Part shown: in pieces, positions 9,601 through 17,041 of the stretch
How the letters are laid out: each line of letters starts with the position of its first letter
Numbering within the stretch: position 1 is the first letter of the stretch
Assembly (NCBI GenBank): GCA_965657165.1
Contig: CBFHNG010000023.1
Location: 1-30,040, forward strand
Direction: 5' to 3'
DNA from: UBA3537 sp965657165
GTDB taxonomy: Bacteria; Bacteroidota; Bacteroidia; Flavobacteriales; Flavobacteriaceae
DNA: 30,040 bases
Made by a program: the position numbers and the translations under genes
Notes under the pieces: generated by a model
Seen by the model: the letters and a program-made list of their open reading frames with translations, nothing else
Database searches by the model: none
What the model was told of the DNA's origin: nothing

Positions 9601-9921
9601 AATGTCAAAATTAAATTCAACATTGATACTCGAGTATCCTTGAATGGAGTTTGAGGTAATTTTATCAACTCCAGTTATGGAATTTATTTCTTTTTCGAGT
9701 CGTTTTGTAATCAGTTTTTCGACATCTAATGCTGAATTTCCAGGGTATGGCGTTCCAACATAAATTTGTGGGACTATTATTTCTGGAAAATTCTCTCGAG
9801 GCATACTGGTATACGATAGCAACCCACCCAAAACAACAATTAACGTAATGACAGCGACTGTTGATTTATTTGAAATTGCCCAAGAAGAGAGCTTAAATTC
9901 TTTGTTTGTCTTTGTACTCAT
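6664..9921 (-). CDS. RND-type efflux pump, inner-membrane permease
   Basis: A 1085-aa proton-driven resistance-nodulation-division pump, forming a trimer in the inner membrane that passes substrates to an adaptor and a TolC-like channel. TM1 is at about 19-37, followed by the first large periplasmic porter loop (38-340). TM2-6 span about 343-495, the second periplasmic loop about 555-880, and TM8-12 about 886-1073. The TM4 motif reads GMLVD410N411GIVVVENV. The Asp pair of AcrB is thus Asp-Asn here, and the TM10 site of AcrB Lys940 appears to be N953 (GIVVNNAIVLID). The gene starts 6 bp after the adaptor gene. The closest broad class is HAE-1-like drug/solvent export. The substrate is not readable. 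Confidence 0.93.
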   Translation of the reverse strand: MSTKTNKEFKLSSWAISNKSTVAVITLIVVLGGLLSYTSMPRENFPEIIVPQIYVGTPYPGNSALDVEKLITKRLEKEINSITGVDKITSNSIQGYSSINVEFNFDITPSEALQKVKDKVDIAMADKDFPKDLPTEPSITEMNFSEQMPIMNINLSGDFSMEQLKEYGEYLEDEIEKLAEISSVDIRGIQEKELEVAVDLYKMEASKISFNDIENAIAFENRSVSGGDILENGTRRTVRVVGEFKDPHGVKNIIVKSEKGNIVYLRDIAEVQFKEQEKQSYAREYSQPVVMLDVKKRSGQNLLKASSKIDAIIEESKASVFPDNLVISKTNDQSNDTRTMVADLENSIVLGVILVVAVLYFFLGFRNALFVGIAIPLSMFLSFIILSSIGVTLNTMVLFSLVIALGMLVDNGIVVVENVYRLMDEGMPRMKAAKLGVGEVALPIIASTATTLAAFFPLILWDGIIGKFMQWLPITLIIVLSSSLFVALVINPMLISLYMKIAPKKDKVTVVNKLENSYEKFLIKNLKGKKPYAIIVGTFALLFVAIGLMSTFPPKVLFFPNTEAKQVFVFLEYPIGTDIEDTNLLSKRIEADIENHLKKYEKDGENFLVTSVIGQVGEGTSDPSKGQSGGNTPNKARITVDFVKFQDRQGISSEQVLIDIRNVINNYPGVSIVVDKPADGPPTGSPINLEIKGDDYELILETANNLKAFINAANIPGIEELKLDIDQGKPELLVNVDRQKARRLGVSTGQIGANLRTALYGKEVSTYKDLTDDYPINIRLNEKFRYNRTALLNQKITFRDQGSGQIKQVPISAIATTENQSSFSAVKRIDLDRVVTLYSNVLNDYNPTQVNDNIRELITDFQIPKGVNINFTGEQEKQAKEMAFLSKALLIAVSIIFLILVAQFNSATTPIIISISVFLSLIGVLFGLLIFRMDFVILMTMIGIISLAGIVVNNAIVLIDYINLIIARKRKELNLNSSEKLTSSQLLECVVEGGKTRLRPVLLTAMTTILGLLPLALGININFKTLVTELNPNFYIGGENVAFWGPMGWAIIYGLTFATFLTLVVVPILYYLINKIKTKKVNVAS

Positions 9922-9927
9922 ATCTAA

Positions 9928-11058
9928 TTAATCAACAAGAGTTACTATTTCATCTGCTTTTATAAGCCGTGATCCTTTGTCTACTACAAGCGTATTTTTT
10001 TCTAACCCCTTCGATATAAACGATTGATTGTTGTAGGACATCTGGACATTTACATATGTTTTTTGGGTTGTATAAACTTCCCCCTCTTTTTTTAGTGTAA
10101 ATACAAATGTTTTGCCTAATCTATCTTCTTGTAACAGGGTTGTTGGCAGCACAATACCATTGGCCTGAAAGTCTTTTATTTTGACATCTGCAAGTAAATT
10201 TGCCTTGATGTCATTATTAGTATTTTTGAGATCTACACGTACTTTGAAACTCCGATTGTTTGGGTTGATAAAATTACCAACTTGAGTAACTTTGGAAGTC
10301 ATTGTTTTGTCTAAGGAAGGAAAATTAAGTTCGACTTCAGTGCCTTTTTTAATAGATTTCAAATAGGTTTCTGTGACTTCACTTTCAACATGTATTTTAT
10401 CTAGATTCACCAGTCGAAGTACAGGCATTTGAGGTACTGCAAGACCTCCAACTTTTCCAAAAATTTCATCGATTATACCTGAAAAAGGAGCCACAATTTT
10501 TAGTTTTTTTGCTTGTGCGTTTATGCTTTTCAAGCTGTTTTCTAGACCTTCTTTTTTGGCTTTTGCTTGTAGAAATTGCATTTCACTGCCAATATTTTGA
10601 TTCCATAAGCGTTGCTGACGCTCAAAAGTTGTCGTTGCTAAATCCAATTGAGTTTTTAGCTCTACAATTGAACTTTCAATAATGGAATTATCAATTTGCG
10701 CCAAAATAGCACCTTTAGCTACTTTTTGACCTTCTTTTACATATATATTTGTAATGTTACCGCCACTCTCCGGATACAGTTCAACACTTTGATCGGCCTC
10801 AATAGTTCCTTGCACTTCAATAAAATGATTAAAAATTTGTGTTTCGGCCAAAAATGCGGTGACTGGAGTAAATCGCTTTAGTGTATCCAATTTTGAAATC
10901 TCTACGTCAACGGACTTGAGTATGAGACTCAAGCTGTCAATTTGTGCAATTAAATCACTTTTTTGTGCTTTCAGTTTTGTAAGCGAAGCAGGTTCTTTGT
11001 TTGTATTGCCACAAGCAATAAATAGTGAAAAAAAGAAAAATATTATGATGTTTTTCAT
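9928..11058 (-). CDS. Efflux RND transporter periplasmic adaptor (membrane fusion lipoprotein)
   Basis: HlyD/AcrA-type adaptor that bridges the RND pump and the outer-membrane channel. With the ATG at 11058 it is 376 aa and opens with a lipoprotein signal (MKNIIIFFFFSLFIAC, C16 as the lipidation site). An upstream ATG at 11085 would add nine residues and is also possible. A short coiled coil follows the cysteine (LTKLKAQKSDLIAQIDSLSLILKSVDVEISKLDTL split over about 25-58). Next comes the biotinyl-lipoyl-like half-motif ('GNITNIYVKEGQKVAKGAIL'), an alpha-hairpin (about 130-185), the second lipoyl half ('VAPFSGIIDEIFGKVG') and beta-barrel/membrane-proximal domains. It lies between the TolC-like gene and the RND gene on one transcript. 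Confidence 0.92.
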   Translation of the reverse strand: MKNIIIFFFFSLFIACGNTNKEPASLTKLKAQKSDLIAQIDSLSLILKSVDVEISKLDTLKRFTPVTAFLAETQIFNHFIEVQGTIEADQSVELYPESGGNITNIYVKEGQKVAKGAILAQIDNSIIESSIVELKTQLDLATTTFERQQRLWNQNIGSEMQFLQAKAKKEGLENSLKSINAQAKKLKIVAPFSGIIDEIFGKVGGLAVPQMPVLRLVNLDKIHVESEVTETYLKSIKKGTEVELNFPSLDKTMTSKVTQVGNFINPNNRSFKVRVDLKNTNNDIKANLLADVKIKDFQANGIVLPTTLLQEDRLGKTFVFTLKKEGEVYTTQKTYVNVQMSYNNQSFISKGLEKNTLVVDKGSRLIKADEIVTLVD

Positions 11059-11095
11059 GACTATTTGAGTATTGGTTTTAATCATTTTTTAAATT

Positions 11096-12454
11096 TTAAT
11101 TTTCGATTGGGTTTACAAGTGTATCTAGGATGACATAGGTATTAATAAGATTAAACATCCCTTGAATATATTGTTGTTGAGCGGAATAAAGTTGTGTTTG
11201 AGCTTGACTTAACTCAAAACTAGAAGCCATTCCCTCTGAGAATTTTATTTGATTTTTTTGTTCAATTCTTTCGGCAAGTTCTAGTGCCTGTTTTTTGGTG
11301 TTTAAATCTTGCAAAGCAAAATTCAAATCACTTTTTGCACGTTGTATTTCAAGCTCTATTTTTTGTTTGACATCGTTCAAATTTCTTTTAGATTTTTCTA
11401 AATTGATTTTAGCCTTTTGGGTTAATGATGATCTTCCAAAAGAACTAAATAAAGGGATAGACATATTAACCCCAAACTGCGAAGCACCAAACCATTTTTG
11501 TGAACGATTCAAAAAATCAAATTGGTTGCTATTGCCAGCATATGATCCATTAATAAAAGCATTTATTGTTGGCAGTGCCTTGCTTTTTTCGAGTTTTAGT
11601 AACAATTCTTTAGAACGAAAATCATTTTTTGCAATTTTAAAATCAATCACATCCTCAGCACTATGGTCTAAATTTTCTGAGTTTTTCAGTTGAGTTTCTA
11701 AAACCAATTGTTCAAGCGAATCCGTAAGTTGAACATTAGTGTTTATATCAAGCCCAATGGTCAAATTGAACATTTGATAGGCAATTTTCTTTAGATTAAG
11801 ATTATAATTTCTACTGCTTTCAAGTCCAGATAAAGTGAGTTGAAGTTGTTCTACACTTTCTTGTTCAATCATCCCATTTTTGTACACCTCTTGTAGTTCA
11901 GAAATATTTTCCTCTACCACCTTAATATTTGAATTGATGATTTTTAGATTTTCTTCTGTCATCAGGATATTTCCATAAGCATTTACAACAGCTTTTCTAA
12001 GCTCAGACAAGGTCTTTTCTTTAGCGTTTTTAGAAATTTCCAAATACACTTTTGCGGCTTGTAATCCCACAAGATAAGAACCGTCAAATATTTTTTGATT
12101 TAGTGTTACAGAACCATTCATTGTTTGTGTAGTGCCAAAAGCAACTTCTGTAAATTGACCTGGTATTCCACCAAAAAATTCAGCAGGTATAAGGGACACT
12201 TGCTGCTTGATCCAATTGTTGTAGGCCACATTGGCACTAATTTGAGGAAGTCCTGTTGAGGTTGTTTGCCATTTTTGAAGTTGCGCCAAACGCACATCAC
12301 TTTCGCTATTTTTTGCTGCTATATTATTTTGAAACGCAAAGTCCATGGCATTTTCAAGGGATAGTACAACAGGCTCATTTTGAGCAATTATACCAAATGG
12401 TATCAGAAAAAGGGCGATTATTCTAAACATATTAGGATTTATTTTTTTTAACAT
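11096..12454 (-). CDS. TolC-like outer-membrane efflux channel
   Basis: Outer membrane efflux protein (OEP family), 452 aa, the exit duct of the tripartite pump. It has a signal peptide ending near FGIIAQ. Two OEP repeats are visible, at roughly 35-225 and 255-435, each with long amphipathic helices rich in Glu, Lys, Gln and Asn (for example 'EENLKIINSNIKVVEENISE' and 'DLNTKKQALELAERIEQKNQ'). The ATG at 12454 overlaps the end of the regulator gene by 23 nt. A second in-frame ATG at 12430 directly follows the regulator's stop codon and also leaves a good signal peptide (MFRIIALFLIPFGIIAQ). The true start is therefore open. The short gap (10 or 37 nt) to the adaptor gene supports one operon. 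Confidence 0.9.
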   Translation of the reverse strand: MLKKINPNMFRIIALFLIPFGIIAQNEPVVLSLENAMDFAFQNNIAAKNSESDVRLAQLQKWQTTSTGLPQISANVAYNNWIKQQVSLIPAEFFGGIPGQFTEVAFGTTQTMNGSVTLNQKIFDGSYLVGLQAAKVYLEISKNAKEKTLSELRKAVVNAYGNILMTEENLKIINSNIKVVEENISELQEVYKNGMIEQESVEQLQLTLSGLESSRNYNLNLKKIAYQMFNLTIGLDINTNVQLTDSLEQLVLETQLKNSENLDHSAEDVIDFKIAKNDFRSKELLLKLEKSKALPTINAFINGSYAGNSNQFDFLNRSQKWFGASQFGVNMSIPLFSSFGRSSLTQKAKINLEKSKRNLNDVKQKIELEIQRAKSDLNFALQDLNTKKQALELAERIEQKNQIKFSEGMASSFELSQAQTQLYSAQQQYIQGMFNLINTYVILDTLVNPIEN

Positions 12455-13037
12455 AATTATTAAGAAGTTTGAGTCCGTTTTCGGTCACAATAGCACGCAA
12501 GTGGTATTCCAAATAACTTTCCATGAGATAGTTTTTATCAAAAATTGATTCAGAAAACACACTGGTATCTCGAATTCCTGTCATCCCAACAAAATAGACT
12601 CTTGATATAAATGCAGTGTCAATCTCTGATCTAAAAAGTTGTAGCTCCACACCTTTTTTTAGGCTATTTTCAACAGAAGAGTGCATTTTTTGAAATTTTT
12701 TGACCTGCAATTGATCAAAAATCTTTGGATAATATTTTTTTAGTTGATATTGAGCAGAAACACGTTCCTTTTTTAAAAAATTAATTAAAAATAACTTCGT
12801 GTCATATAATTCTTCAATGGGATTGACGGCATTTTTTTTGATTTGTTCAATCCCTTTGTATATATATTCCAGTACAGAAAATGTTACGGCACTGACAAGC
12901 TCGGTTTTATTTGAAAAATGAGCATATATGGTTTTCTTCGAAATACCAAGTCCGGTTGCAATATCATCCATAGTCACATTCTTGAACCCAAGGGTCAAAA
13001 ACAGTTCTTCAGATTTTTTTATAATTTTTTCTTTCAT
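12432..13037 (-). CDS. TetR/AcrR-family transcriptional regulator of the efflux operon
   Basis: A 201-aa regulator. Residues 1-47 carry the TetR helix-turn-helix (GFKNVTMDDIATGLGISKKT, then IYAHFSNKTELV). The remaining helical domain is the divergent ligand-binding/dimerisation part. The start is ATG 13037 (MKEKIIKKSEELFL) because a perfect promoter (TTG at 13080-13078, N19, TATATTTG at 13058-13051) lies between it and the further upstream ATG at 13061. It is the first gene of the tetR-tolC-adaptor-RND unit, so it is likely an autorepressor that relieves pump expression when ligand binds. This is inference from gene order. A candidate operator is at 13065-13090. Confidence 0.92.
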   Translation of the reverse strand: MKEKIIKKSEELFLTLGFKNVTMDDIATGLGISKKTIYAHFSNKTELVSAVTFSVLEYIYKGIEQIKKNAVNPIEELYDTKLFLINFLKKERVSAQYQLKKYYPKIFDQLQVKKFQKMHSSVENSLKKGVELQLFRSEIDTAFISRVYFVGMTGIRDTSVFSESIFDKNYLMESYLEYHLRAIVTENGLKLLNNYVKKNKS

Positions 13038-13050
13038 AACAAATGGAGAA

Positions 13051-13080
13051 CAAATATACATGCGGAAACTTAAAAAACAA
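13051..13080 (-). promoter_or_regulatory. Promoter of the tetR-efflux operon
   Basis: TTG at 13080-13078, a 19-nt spacer, then TATATTTG at 13058-13051: a full match to the Bacteroidota consensus. Transcription would begin near 13046, leaving a leader of about 10 nt before the ATG at 13037. Confidence 0.72.
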
Positions 13081-13090
13081 TAAAAGTTTC
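13065..13090. promoter_or_regulatory. Inverted repeat, candidate TetR-family operator
   Basis: GAAACTT (13065-13071) and AAGTTTC (13084-13090) are perfect 7-bp reverse complements with a 12-nt spacer. The left arm and part of the spacer lie between the -33 and -7 elements of the regulator's own promoter, and the right arm lies just upstream. The dyad is consistent with binding by a dimeric TetR protein, but the arms are short and A/T-biased. Confidence 0.4.
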
Positions 13091-13114
13091 TAAGGTTTTG
13101 TAAAATTTTAACAT

Positions 13115-13144
13115 TTGTTTACCCTTAAGTCTATTTTATATTTG
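13115..13144 (+). promoter_or_regulatory. Promoter of the prenyl synthase gene
   Basis: TTG at 13115-13117, a 19-nt spacer and TATATTTG at 13137-13144: the same architecture and spacing as the divergent tetR promoter. Initiation would be near 13149, giving a leader of about 17 nt before the ATG at 13166. A second box (TATTTTTG, 13153-13160) sits immediately before the start codon. Confidence 0.72.
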
Positions 13145-13165
13145 AATTCTCTTATTTTTGTTAAG

Positions 13166-14140
13166 ATGAAAGCTATAGAACACTATCAAAAACAGTTTGT
13201 TACTCATTTGGAGCGCTACAACAAGCCAAGAACTCCAAAAAATTTATACGACCCCATACAGTACATTCTCAATTTGGGAGGAAAGCGATTGAGGCCAACC
13301 CTTACTCTAATGTCTGCAGATTGTTTTAATGGTGATGTCAACGCTTCGTTGGATGCTGCTCTAGCTGTAGAAGTCTTTCACAATTTTTCATTGATTCACG
13401 ATGATATTATGGACAAAGCCCCATTGCGAAGAGGCCAACAAACTGTACACGAAAAATGGGACTTAAATACCGGAATTTTGTCTGGAGATGCCATGCTTAT
13501 TTTGGCCTATCAATTGTTTGAATCATACAACGCTATCCAGTTTCAACAACTCACGACATTATTTAGTAAAACAGCTTTGGAAGTTTGTGAAGGTCAGCAA
13601 TATGATGTTGATTTTGAAACACGCTTTGATGTTACCATTCCAGAATACATAAAAATGATTGAATATAAAACCGCAGTTCTGGTAGGCGCTGCCATGCAAA
13701 TGGGCGCTATAGTGGCAGGAGCATCTGTAGAAGATCAAAAAAGGGTATATGATTTTGGACGGTATTTAGGCATAGCATTTCAGTTGCAAGACGACTATTT
13801 GGATGCTTTTGGCGACCCAAAATTATTTGGAAAACAAGTTGGTGGTGATATTATTGAAAATAAAAAAACCTATTTGTTTCTCAAAGCCATGGAGCTTGGA
13901 ACAGACTCATGCAAAAACACTCTGAAAAATTTATTCAGCAAGACAAGTCTCTCCACTAATGAAAAAGTATCACAAGTTTTGGAACTTTTTGAGGAAAGTG
14001 GCGCAGCCCTTGCCACTAAAACAGCTATTGAAGACTACACAAAACTAGCGTTTAATATCTTGTACGAACTCCAAATTGAATCTACAAAAAAACAGTTGCT
14101 CAAAAATTTTGGAGTGCAATTGATGAATAGAGCCTCATAA
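13166..14140 (+). CDS. Polyprenyl (isoprenyl) diphosphate synthase
   Basis: A 324-aa all-helical prenyltransferase that condenses isopentenyl diphosphate with an allylic diphosphate in the cytosol, downstream of Dxs. The start is ATG 13166 (MKAIEHYQKQF); upstream in-frame codons lie inside the promoter. The first Asp-rich motif is D79-D-I-M-D83 followed by KAPLRRG, without the two-residue insertion seen in E. coli IspA. The second is D209-D-Y-L-D213. 'GGKRLRPTL' at 38-46 binds IPP. The fifth residue before the first motif is aromatic (F74), which in short-chain synthases limits elongation. A C15-C20 product is therefore more likely than a long quinone side chain; this is inference. It is divergent from tetR and on the same strand as sucA, which has its own promoter. 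Confidence 0.9.
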   Translation: MKAIEHYQKQFVTHLERYNKPRTPKNLYDPIQYILNLGGKRLRPTLTLMSADCFNGDVNASLDAALAVEVFHNFSLIHDDIMDKAPLRRGQQTVHEKWDLNTGILSGDAMLILAYQLFESYNAIQFQQLTTLFSKTALEVCEGQQYDVDFETRFDVTIPEYIKMIEYKTAVLVGAAMQMGAIVAGASVEDQKRVYDFGRYLGIAFQLQDDYLDAFGDPKLFGKQVGGDIIENKKTYLFLKAMELGTDSCKNTLKNLFSKTSLSTNEKVSQVLELFEESGAALATKTAIEDYTKLAFNILYELQIESTKKQLLKNFGVQLMNRAS

Positions 14141-14153
14141 ATCATAAAAAACA

Positions 14154-14217
14154 CTAATATTTGTCTAATATAAAACCATAAAAAGAGTATTAGGTTTTAC
14201 TAAAAGTTGTATTTTTG
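14154..14217 (+). promoter_or_regulatory. sucAB promoter region with short repeats
   Basis: A TATTTTTG -7 box at 14210-14217 lies 49 bp before the sucA ATG. The trinucleotide at -33 distance (14190-14192, N17) is TTA, not TTG. Upstream are a direct repeat CTAATAT (14154-14160 and 14165-14171), its inverted copy TATTAG (14188-14193), and the inverted pair TAAAACC/GGTTTTA (14171-14177 and 14193-14199). In this AT-rich gap the repeats may be chance. If real, they overlap the -33 region and would be regulator sites. Confidence 0.4.
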
Positions 14218-14265
14218 AATTAAATTTTATGTCGTTTAATTTTTTAAATTGTCTCGAATAAATTG

Positions 14266-17040
14266 ATGGACAAATATTCTTTTTTAAATGCAGCGCACAC
14301 CGCTTACTTTGCCGATTTGTACGAACAATATCAGCAAGACCCTGATAGCGTAGAGCCCAGTTGGAGAGCATTTTTCCAGGGCTACGATTTTGGAAGCGAC
14401 AATTATGGCGTTAATGGAGAAGTTGTAGAGGGTGTCAGTACTCAAGTTCCCGAGCATGTACAAAAAGAATTTCAAGTGGTAAAACTTATAGATGCCTACA
14501 GGACTAGAGGGCATCTTTTTACAAAAACAAACCCTGTTCGAGATCGAAGAAAATATGCCCCAACATTAGACATTGAAAATTTTGGACTTCAACAAAGTGA
14601 CCTAAACACCGTTTTTAATGCTGGTGAAATTTTGGGAATTGGCCCTCAAACCCTTCAACAAATTCGCAAACATTTAGAAGCCATTTATTGTGATGCTATT
14701 GGAATAGAATACATGTATATTCGTCAACCCGGTGAGATTCAATGGATACAAAATAAGCTAAATCATAACGACAATCATGGGCAATTTTCTGCTGATGAAA
14801 AAAAGCATATTCTAAAAAAACTTAACGAAGCCGTTTCTTTTGAAAACTTTTTGCACACCAAATATGTAGGCCAAAAGCGATTTTCCTTAGAAGGAAATGA
14901 ATCTTTAATTCCTGCCCTAGATGCCCTCATAGAAAAAGCAGCTTCGATGGGAGTAAAAGAATTTGTTATGGGGATGGCTCACAGAGGACGATTGAATACT
15001 TTAACGAATATTTTCGGAAAATCTGCAAAAGATATTTTTAGTGAGTTTGATGGAAAAGACTACGAAGAAGAAGTCTTTGATGGCGATGTCAAATACCATC
15101 TAGGTTGGACTAGCGATCGTTTAACAGATAATGGTAACAAAATTAATTTAAGTATTGCACCAAACCCTTCACATTTGGAAACAGTAGGGGCAGTTGTTGA
15201 AGGCATCACACGAGCAAAACAAGACCAGTATTATGGCGATAATTTTAGTAAAGTTCTACCTATTGTTGTACATGGTGATGCGGCCATAGCAGGACAAGGA
15301 CTTATTTATGAAGTGGTACAAATGGCCAAACTCGATGGCTACAAAACTAATGGTACCATTCATATTGTTGTTAATAATCAGATTGGATTTACAACTAATT
15401 ATCTAGATGCTCGTTCAAGTACTTACTGTACAGATGTTGGAAAAGTTACACTTTCTCCAGTGTTGCATGTCAATGCTGATGATGTGGAAGCCGTAGTACA
15501 TGCTGTACGTTTTGCACTCGATTTCAGAATGGAATTCAAACGCGATGTGTTTATTGATTTATTGGGCTATAGAAAATATGGCCACAACGAAGGTGATGAA
15601 CCACGTTTTACTCAACCTAAGCTATATAAAGCCATTGCAAAGCACAAAAATCCACGCGATATTTATGCTGAAAAATTAATTGCAGAAGGAATTATTGACC
15701 GCGACTATATCAAGCAATCTGAAAAAAATTATAAAGCGAGCCTAGAAACTGAACTAGAAGATTCTAGGAAAGAAGACAAAACAGTCATCACTCCATTTAT
15801 GCAAGAGGCATGGACTAATTTTTCTAGAGCACGAGTAGATCGTATGTTGGAAGTTGTAGATACAACCTATCCAAAAGAAAAACTTAAGCATGTTGCAGGG
15901 GTTATTTCTAACTTACCATCCGACAAAAAATTTATTCGTAAGATTGAACGATTGGTTCAATCTCGACAAACAATGTTTGATCAAGATAAATTAGATTGGG
16001 CTATGGCCGAGCACTTGGCCTATGGTTCTTTACTTCAAGAAGGATTTGATGTTCGAATTTCTGGCCAAGATGTAGAACGAGGTACATTTTCGCATCGTCA
16101 TGCTGTTGTAAAAGTTGAAGACAGTGAGGAAGAAGTGATTCTTTTGAATAAGATCAGCTCAGACCAAGGCAAATTTTATATTTATAATTCTTTATTATCC
16201 GAATATGGAGTACTAGGTTTTGATTATGGTTATGCTATGGCAAGCCCCAACACACTTGGAATTTGGGAAGCTCAATTTGGAGACTTTAGTAATGGTGCTC
16301 AAATTATGATCGATCAGTACATTTCATGTGGTGAAGACAAATGGAAAACCCCCAACGGTATTGTAATGCTTTTACCACATGGCTATGAGGGTCAAGGCGC
16401 AGAACATTCTTCTGGACGTATGGAGCGCTATTTACAACTCTGCGCCAAAGATAATATGTTTGTTGCGGACTGTACCACACCAGCCAATATGTTTCATATT
16501 TTAAGAAGACAATTAAAAGCAAAGTATAGAAAGCCACTCATTGTATTTACACCAAAAAGTTTATTACGTCATCCAAAGGTAGTATCAACAGTAGAAGACT
16601 TTTCAAATGGAAGTTTCAAACCATTAATTGATGATGATTTAGCATCTTCAAAAGCAACAAAAACACTTGTTTTTGTAACGGGAAAATTTTATTATGATCT
16701 TTTAGAAGCAAAAGAACAACACAACAGAAATGACGTTGCATTAGTTCGAATAGAACAACTCTTTCCTCTCCCTGAAAAAGAAATTCAAGAAATTTTAGAC
16801 AAGTATAAAAACACGGATGACATTGTCTGGGCGCAAGAAGAACCTAGGAATATGGGTGCTTATGCCCATATTTTGATGCATATTGACACCTCAAAAAATT
16901 GGCGAGTCGCATCAAGAAGAAGCTATAGTGCACCAGCAGCAGGAAGCTCAACACGATCTAAGCGAAGACATCAAGAAATTATAGATTTTGTTTTTGATAA
17001 AACAAAAGACAATCAAAGAAAAAAGACTAAAATAAAATAG
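14266..17040 (+). CDS. sucA: 2-oxoglutarate dehydrogenase E1 component (thiamine-dependent)
   Basis: A 924-aa decarboxylase subunit of the 2-oxoglutarate dehydrogenase complex (TCA cycle), passing the succinyl group to the lipoyl arm of E2. The ATG at 14266 follows an in-frame TTG directly, and the ATG is the sensible start. Residues 1-40 show the typical N-terminal E2-binding region (AAHTAYFADLYEQYQQDPDSVEPSWRAFF). 'GMAHRGRLN' with H239 and the TPP motif G337-D338 to N370-N371 (HGDAAIAGQG, then VVNNQIGFTTN) are complete. 'HGYEGQGAEHSSGRMERYLQ' marks the second transketolase-like domain, and 'WAQEEPRNMGAY' lies near the C-terminus. sucB follows after a single base. No lpd (E3) gene is in the window. 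Confidence 0.96.
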   Translation: MDKYSFLNAAHTAYFADLYEQYQQDPDSVEPSWRAFFQGYDFGSDNYGVNGEVVEGVSTQVPEHVQKEFQVVKLIDAYRTRGHLFTKTNPVRDRRKYAPTLDIENFGLQQSDLNTVFNAGEILGIGPQTLQQIRKHLEAIYCDAIGIEYMYIRQPGEIQWIQNKLNHNDNHGQFSADEKKHILKKLNEAVSFENFLHTKYVGQKRFSLEGNESLIPALDALIEKAASMGVKEFVMGMAHRGRLNTLTNIFGKSAKDIFSEFDGKDYEEEVFDGDVKYHLGWTSDRLTDNGNKINLSIAPNPSHLETVGAVVEGITRAKQDQYYGDNFSKVLPIVVHGDAAIAGQGLIYEVVQMAKLDGYKTNGTIHIVVNNQIGFTTNYLDARSSTYCTDVGKVTLSPVLHVNADDVEAVVHAVRFALDFRMEFKRDVFIDLLGYRKYGHNEGDEPRFTQPKLYKAIAKHKNPRDIYAEKLIAEGIIDRDYIKQSEKNYKASLETELEDSRKEDKTVITPFMQEAWTNFSRARVDRMLEVVDTTYPKEKLKHVAGVISNLPSDKKFIRKIERLVQSRQTMFDQDKLDWAMAEHLAYGSLLQEGFDVRISGQDVERGTFSHRHAVVKVEDSEEEVILLNKISSDQGKFYIYNSLLSEYGVLGFDYGYAMASPNTLGIWEAQFGDFSNGAQIMIDQYISCGEDKWKTPNGIVMLLPHGYEGQGAEHSSGRMERYLQLCAKDNMFVADCTTPANMFHILRRQLKAKYRKPLIVFTPKSLLRHPKVVSTVEDFSNGSFKPLIDDDLASSKATKTLVFVTGKFYYDLLEAKEQHNRNDVALVRIEQLFPLPEKEIQEILDKYKNTDDIVWAQEEPRNMGAYAHILMHIDTSKNWRVASRRSYSAPAAGSSTRSKRRHQEIIDFVFDKTKDNQRKKTKIK

Positions 17041-17041
17041 A

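Noticed and set aside
13115..13165. Upstream TTG start for the prenyl synthase giving a hydrophobic leader
   Set aside because: The TTG at 13115 is the -33 element of a full-consensus promoter, so the region is not transcribed from that promoter; the family start is MKAIEHYQ.
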